Below, one piece after another: positions 57,670-64,000 of a stretch of 64,000 bases of DNA. Source of the DNA: Dillenia suffruticosa (lineage: Eukaryota; Streptophyta; Magnoliopsida; Dilleniales; Dilleniaceae); NCBI GenBank assembly GCA_033439265.1, contig JAVTVX010000021.1, positions 16,395,001 to 16,459,000 on the forward strand, read 5' to 3'. The position numbers and the translations under genes are program-made. The first letter of the stretch is position 1. Every line of letters starts with the position of its first letter. The notes beneath the pieces were generated by a model. The model made no database searches. It was not told where the DNA came from and worked only from the letters and a program-made list of their open reading frames with translations.

Positions 57670-60647
57670 TCACCTAGGATTGAAAAAGTTCGCATCTAAA
57701 CCTTTGTTCACCAAATTCCACAATGCTGCAGAAACTAGAAGAGCACTCAAGACCATGCCTAAACAACCAAGTCCCAAATTCACAAACCAGATTGTACTAT
57801 AGGACTTAGGTTTTTTAATCAAAACCCACATGAAACATGGATAAGCATATGTCAATGGCATAGTCAATCCTCCAATTAGGGCTGCTAAACTTCCCAAAAA
57901 GGGGAAAGCAACCGAAATCAAAAACGTTAATCCTCCAAAAAACACTCGAATTCCCTTGCGAATCCACGGCGAACAGGGTTTGTTCTTGGTGAGAACATAC
58001 CGGAATTCCAAGTTGTCAAAAGCCGGCATTGCAAAGACTTGGTATGTGCATAGGCAGTTCATGATTACTAGTGAATAGGTTATGCCCATCACAGATTTCG
58101 CCGTCTTTTGCCCATGGAATTCTGTCAATGCGCTTAGCATTCCATTCTGAGGAATCTGTGGACAGATTTAGAAATCCTTGTCAAGATAGATATTTGAATA
58201 TATTCATGAATTTCAAAGACAAAAACTTTGTTTTTGGTTCTTACCATGTCGCCATAGGCCCAATATCCACATATTGCAAGAGGAAATAAGCAAGATGCTA
58301 TGATAATGTAAGATGTGATCACTCCTTTCATCATGGGTTCACGCGATGGATGCTTTTGATTCGAAGGCATTGTCCCCTGCAATAGATCAAAATGAACCCA
58401 ACTTAAAGAGACCCTTTCTAATGCCCTTTCAAACATACCATCTTAGATTACTGAAGGAATCAATACTGTCTTAACTTAGGATGTGACAGGCCTATATTGG
58501 TATAATGAGCTAGAAAAGCAGAGCTTGGGTCTAGTCTGCCCATGGTCAAATCTTATCTCGTGAATAACAGTGATGCTCCTATAACTATGTACCAGTGAAC
58601 TTCAGGTAAAAGCATGAAGAAGTTCCCTAAACGAAAAATGTACCTGTATTTCAAGAATAACATTGTGACCTCTAAAAGCGAGGACAACAATGCCAAGAGC
58701 ATTCAAAATCCCGGCAATTCTCTCCACATCCCAACTTACATTCTTTGATGGGTCATGAGTTATTCCTTGAGGCCTATCTCTAACCAAAGACACAATCCAG
58801 ATGAGACTACAATAGCTGATTCCAGTGACAGCTCCAATAAAAGAAACACCAGATAGAGAATTCAAGTTGGGGAACACTAGGGCGATGAGAATGGCCAAGC
58901 AAGTGAAGACCAAATACCACTCTGCGCCTGATAGCAGTTTGGCATATGACGTGGACCAATCAGCGGAGATTACTTGGTAGAAAAGTTTCATAGTTGTTCC
59001 TCCGGTAATGATCAGCATGACACAAGATCCACCCGAAAGATACATTGTTGGGAATATGGCTAGCAATTTTCCCAGTTTTCCACCTGAGCCACAACGGAAA
59101 TGAAAAACAATGAGTCACGCGGCTTTTACCAACCAAAGCTTTGTCTTTTGACCGCACGGAGAAATGTGAAGTGCTAGAGCAATCCCTAGTCAACTACTTT
59201 TTGGAATTAGATTATGTTAGTGGAAAGAAATTGTTAATTAACGATGAATAGTTGTTATAGCGAATAGATTATTATATCTTTTAACTAAAATTATAAGTTT
59301 AACTCGTAATTTAAATATAGAGTGTATTATATTAAAAGACCTCATACCTCTCTAAGATGGATCATAATCAAATTGATCCAGATTAATCGGGTAAACTCTA
59401 GGCACGAGTGGCGGATGAGTGGAAGAGCACAAAAAAAGAAATTGTCAATTAATTTCTATTGTGGGATATTGTCGCGTAACTCATAGTTAGTTTAATTTAA
59501 TTTTTTATATTTTTATATAATGATAAGACCCATGGGATCGTTACCCGATTTCGGTGCAAAATAAATTCACAATAGTATAACCAAGTAATGAGCATATCGT
59601 AAAATAAATAATAAAATGTTTATGTTTAGATGAGAATTTAATTAGAATTACTCTACTCTTTGTAATTGAGATGTTAGTTAAATTGTAATTAATGTTTATT
59701 TTAAAATTAATACCAAAATATTTCTTTTAAAGAATTGATTAATCATACCAGTTTTATAGCCTGTTTTATTTTATTTTATTTTATTTTTTCATACTCAATA
59801 TTTAAATTTCCGTCCAATAATAAAAGTATTAGTGTTAAGTAGAGTTTTAATAATTTTTGTTGGTTTTGATGCTTATAGGTATTATGGCCATTGGATGATA
59901 AAGGTATTATTTCTGTGATTCTTTGAACAAAAATGGATGACTAACTACCACATAAATTAAAGAACGAAAGAGTAATATTACACAACACATAAATAATATA
60001 AGTTCTCCGCGGGAACACGAGAGGGGAGAGAAATTTGGTACTCACCAAAGGAGGCTATGGATAGTTGGAGGTATCTACTGAAGCGAGTTCCGAGGACGGA
60101 TTCATGGAGCTGTACAAGAATCCATATGGTGTAGAGTTGCCATATAAATGCCGTTAATAAGCACACAACTCCCCAGCTCCTGCAGCCGGGCATTATTAAA
60201 ATTGGATTAGCACCGGTGTCCCCCGAAAAATATGACATAGAAAAATATTATCTTAATTAGCCACATTGACCCAACACCTCAGACCTAACAAATTCTATAC
60301 AAACGTTGTGAAAAATATGAAATAGGAAAATAATTTCTTAATTAGCCACATTGACCTAAGACCTCTGACCAAACAAATTCTATACAAACGTTGCGCACGT
60401 TTGTTTTTCGCTGGTGTACAAGTTTAAATCGAAATATTAAAATTATATCAACTAAAAAAATGTAAATTACCATTTGTGTAAATATTGTTAATTTTTAATA
60501 TTGATTCAGTAATTAAATATTAATAATGCTCAAAATAAAGTTTTGATTTTGAATTTTATGTATGAAAAATAAGATATCAGAAAAATTTTGTTCAAGCATC
60601 CAACATAACTTAAATAAGATTTTGTCCAAGGATCTAATATTAATAAT

Positions 60648-60682
<35 letters not shown>

Positions 60683-61174
60683 TATTTAAATTTGAATATA
60701 CTTGCAAAAATACTTCATGAATTAAATATTTTATTATGTTATGGTAATAAATGATATTTCTGCTCATAATTACATATTCAAGTAAGATTTTGATGTTTTT
60801 AGCGATTGATCCAGTTGGTGGCACCATTATTAGTGAGAAAGAAAAGCATACCATCCAAGGGAAGCAAAAGCAACAGGAAGAAGAAGAGCTTGAAATCCAA
60901 TTCCGGAACATAATAGATGAACAGTGGAGGTGAAGGCGTTGCCGGACCTCGATTGAGTAATCGGAAGCAATGAATCTATTGGATTCGTTGTTGGTGGTGT
61001 GGGTGTTATCCGATCGCTCTCCGTGTCATCTTCCATGCTTATTATGGTTTCAATAATGGAGGGGTTGGATTTTATGGCAATCAGTGGAACAACACTTGGG
61101 CCTTTTTCACCCGTTGGTGAAGCCTCACACATAAACGTTGCTGTCTGTTGATAATGAACTTGAGCCACCTCTCC

Positions 61175-61177
<3 letters not shown>
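57670..61177 (-). CDS. lysine/histidine transporter-like amino acid permease (LHT8-type)
   Basis: Proton-coupled amino acid transporter of the AAAP family, closest in layout to lysine histidine transporter-like 8, expected at the plasma membrane. Five exons join in phase: 60852-61177, 60046-60179, 58644-59083, 58245-58376 and 57670-58155, giving 505 aa (LHT8-type proteins are about 520). The long hydrophilic N-terminus (residues 1-80, with TPTPPTTNPIDSLLPITQSR) is typical of this subgroup. The first helix starts at SGIGFQALLLPVAFASLGW; later helices include CLLTAFIWQLYTIWILVQLH, LAIFPTMYLSGGSCVMLIIT, GAVTGISYCSLIWIVSLVRD, ALGIVVLAFRGHNVILEIQ, SYIIIASCLFPLAICGYWAY and GGLTFLISVAFPFLGSLAAL. GGSCVM and AFRGHNVILEIQ are family marks. 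It ends KGLDANFFNPR. Substrate range cannot be read from sequence. Confidence 0.95.

Positions 61178-61216
<39 letters not shown>
61178..61216. repeat. (CT)n tract in the transporter leader
   Basis: GA repeat on the coding strand directly upstream of the start codon. Similar tracts lie before the LEA_2 and RopGEF genes; plant GAGA-binding proteins (BPC family) recognise such runs. Confidence 0.85.
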
Positions 61217-61217
<1 letters not shown>

Positions 61218-61251
61218 ATGTGTTTGTGCAGCTAAGAAGGAAAGACGTAGT

Positions 61252-61262
61252 CCTATATATAG
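61252..61262 (-). promoter_or_regulatory. TATA box of the transporter gene
   Basis: The sequence ctatatatagg lies about 75 bp upstream of the ATG, placing a start site roughly at 61225 just before the GA leader. Position and sequence fit a plant TATA box. Confidence 0.6.
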
Positions 61263-61344
61263 GCGCTTTGTGCCCTCTAATGTGTAGGTAGTGGGATTGT
61301 GGATTCACATCATATTCATTTATTTACAAATGGTGTGCGGAAAG

Positions 61345-61560
61345 TTGAATAGGTAAAAATGTTAGTTCAACTGGATATGAGGTTGAATTTTTTTAAGTAT
61401 GATCGAGATTCGATTCTTGTTGAAAAGTATCGAATTCTCATGTGTATAGAGCGATTTCTGTTAGGAGATCCGTCCTTAAAAAAGGAGTCATTGAAGTGAT
61501 CGATTTTGATTAATCAAGACGAAATCTCATATACTGAACGGTGTTCCAAACGTGGTACGA
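61345..61560 (+). repeat. SINE-like repeat, copy 3
   Basis: An A-box-like ttagttcaactgg at 61362-61374 and a B-box-like gattcgattct at 61407-61417 have tRNA-like spacing. A gattaatcaagac motif downstream recalls the other two SINE-like units, but the rest differs, so it may be another family. Confidence 0.4.
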
Positions 61561-64000
61561 AAAAGAAAGTTGATCCCATGAAATGCACAGCTTAGAATTT
61601 CAGACAAAAATGACAAATTATTCAATAATACGACAAAATTTTAATCTGATACAACTTTTTTCAGCCCCCCCCCCCGGCCCAAAAAAAAAGAATTCTGCAG
61701 TGTATTTCTAAATTAGCAATAAATTAGTAAACCTGCGCTTGGTATCTTGAGAGTTCGCCTTTTTTTTTTTTTTTCTTTCTTATTTTGATGCAAAGATAAC
61801 TTTCATTATTTATGCCAATTATGAGAAAAATTGAGTCACAGGTGATAAACTCTGATAAATAATATTACTTTCTAAATAATATCAGAGATACTAAATAAAT
61901 AAAAAAATGAAAGTAAATCAAATTTTATATATCAATTTTTTATTTAAAAGTTATTTTAATATAAAAATTCAATTTATTTGATTCCTTTACCATTACTTTA
62001 TAAATTTATAAATTGCTAAGATGAGTGTGGACGCAGATTGTCGTGTCCGGGGTAGCCCTTCAAAGTGGTGTACACGAGAGAACCACCTCAAAGGGTCGCA
62101 TTTAGCCTCGTCGTGGGCGTCACCTAGTGATGTAACGCTAGTGACGCCATTGTGGAGTTTGGTCGTGATAGCTTGGTGTGAAAGGCTGGTTTTGATTTAG
62201 ATTCCAAACGGCACTTGCATATTCTATTACTATTTATGAATAAGCCCTTTGGAAAAATGTTTAAATGAAATTTTATCACATCAACCAACATCAGCTTTAA
62301 GATTTGTATGACGTATTAAACAATATATACCAAGCTTTAAAAGGGGTTGAGGAGCGAGACAAGTGTGAAGTCACCTTCTAAAATTTCAAAACTTTTATAT
62401 ATTGTTCCTTTCGAATCAAATTAAACACTTAATATACAAAATTCTCAAGACGTCAGTCTTCTTCGTACATGATATTCAAATTCGAGATCTTATTTGAAAT
62501 ATATCAATGTTCAACTATTAAATCAACTAAGTATTAATATTTGATATATCTTTTAAGAAAACTAAAATAAACTCTAACCAATAAAAATATAATCACCGAC
62601 GATAATTCAAAATTCTTATTTATAACAAATGTTTTGAATTTGAACATAAGATTGTAGAAAGAAATTCCTTTTAATATAGTGGGTGTTAGTTATTTTAATT
62701 TTTTAAATTGGTATTTATTGATATTGGTATATATTAAAGACAGGTTTAACATGAAATTTTGTATATATTTAGCCTTTCTTTCTATTGTTAGATAATGAGT
62801 GGTTGTGTTCAAAAAATTAATTAATAGCTCAAAAAGGTTGACCACGTCTTCCTCACTATGAAATGAAAAGAAAGAAACGTGTAGGGTGTTGGTGAGATGG
62901 GAACAAGGCTTCCCCACCATATTCTAAGTCATGCTAATGCATTTTATTAAGACTCACATGTTCTTTTCTATTATTATTATTTTTATTTGAGATTAGTTTG
63001 TTTAGAATTATATAATATGGTTGACCTACCTTTATATAATTAATAAATGATCCGGTAATATTAAAATTCCAATTACTCTAAAAAAAGTTATTAGGTGCAT
63101 CAACTGTCGGTCCACGTCTACTTATACCTTTATTATATTTTTCCTCATCAAGGAAATAAAAAAAAAAAAAAAAATAGTTTCAAAAGTTATAATAAGTGTC
63201 CGTCTAATAATAGGACTTTTTTTCAGTTTTTTTCTTCTTATAAAGATATATAAAAATTAATAACTTTTAAAATAAAGTTAAAAATTAAAATTAAATAAAA
63301 AGAGGGATACGAAGGTAAATAAATTTATGATATGAGTATATTTAAAATTTTATATTCTTTAAGTGAAAATATAAATGAAATAAAAAAATATAATTCTTAA
63401 AATACTGAAATATAAAAAATAAGGAGAAGAAAAGCTCATCCCATGATCCTTAAAAAAAAAAAAAAAAAACTACTTTTTAAATTTTAGTTCATAAAAAATG
63501 CTACTTTTGACGAGAAGAGAATCTGTTTAACAGGTTTCTCTTAATAAGGAGAAGAGAAACCGGAAAAAAACCCAGTCAAATTGGCACTTAATTGTTGTTT
63601 ACCCTCTAAAATTATAATCCTGATTTTAAAATTATAATGTTAAATGCATGTTGTAATTTCACTCCTAGTATAGTTTTTCGAATTTACGGCGGGGTATCAA
63701 CTCGTTGCTTAGTTAAAGTCTGGTAAACTTTTTAAATATAAAAATTATTGATATAATAATAATTTAAATTTTCTAACAAAATATTTAAATAGCATCAAAA
63801 CAATATCCTAATCGATAAATTATATAGAGAATTTGTTCTAATACAAGAAGTTGTCAAAAAGTATGAGAGAGTGCAGCAGTCAATTTGTTCTTGATAAACT
63901 AATTAATCATCACATCAAAAATCTTTATTCCCTTCATATTGAGTTTGGTTTTCTGTAGAGGGGCACTAGAGAAACAAGAAGCATCAGAAGTTTGTATGGA
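61561..64000. other. intergenic to the window end
   Basis: A C run beside an A run lies at 61667-61690. A GC-rich, hairpin-rich island lies at about 62030-62200. The rest is highly AT-rich. No gene supported; the 76-codon frame at 62690-62920 has no recognisable domain. Confidence 0.6.
62030..62200. repeat. GC-rich island with stem-loops
   Basis: Stem ggcgtcac (62116-62123) pairs exactly with gtgacgcc (62141-62148). A second imperfect stem pairs cccttcaaagtggt (62058 on) with accacctcaaaggg (62081 on). Such a compact paired island in AT-rich DNA suits a small non-autonomous transposon remnant, but no target duplication was found. Confidence 0.45.

Overview
This window reads as nuclear DNA of a flowering plant, most likely a woody eudicot. 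The evidence is AT-rich intergenic DNA, GT-AG introns, CT/GA-rich leaders, plant-only gene families (RopGEF/PRONE, SKU5-similar, LEA_2, LHT-type transporter, plant O-methyltransferase, GH35 beta-galactosidase) and abundant Ty1/copia-type retroelements. The species cannot be named from the sequence. No bacterial, organellar or defence-island system is visible.

Layout. 1-2284 holds the 3' part of a decayed Copia element on the + strand, with its 3' LTR and an internally inverted block. 2285-19456 is a repeat-rich, gene-poor block. It contains a broken copy of an O-methyltransferase gene, a complete Copia-type element on the - strand (5678-12592, TSD ctagg) and a decayed GH35 beta-galactosidase gene (12864-18937). 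Two further elements sit in beta-galactosidase introns: a 2.65-kb LTR-type unit (13110-15761, TSD gtatt) and a 0.7-kb unit (15933-16619). 19457-20810 (-) is the intact O-methyltransferase related to the broken copy. 22086-24310 (-) is a decayed 3' fragment of a MINIYO/RPAP1-like gene.

From about 24.6 kb onward the window is ordinary genic DNA. Six genes could be reassembled exon by exon with consistent reading phase: a RopGEF (569 aa, -), a CCDC124-like protein (230 aa, +), a USP-domain receptor-like cytoplasmic kinase (589 aa, +), an SKU5-similar multicopper-oxidase-like protein (530 aa, -), a LEA_2 membrane protein (304 aa, +) and an LHT8-like amino acid transporter (505 aa, -). One possible 66-aa membrane protein lies between the last two. 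The genes do not form a pathway or operon; they are independent eukaryotic transcription units.

The most unusual signal is a perfect 63-bp inverted repeat with a 19-nt loop at 12080-12224, at the 5' LTR/primer-binding-site junction of the - strand Copia element. It places an inverted second copy of the U5 end, PBS and leader start inside the LTR, replacing 17 bp present in the other LTR. The same element has LTRs differing by one substitution in about 418 compared bases but a heavily broken coding region. Other points worth checking are CpG-rich blocks inside two unrelated elements, the inverted integrase segment in the first Copia element, three SINE-like units with A and B boxes, diverged tandem copies in a CCDC124 intron, and a triplicated Ser-Leu-Thr-Met-Pro motif in the kinase linker.
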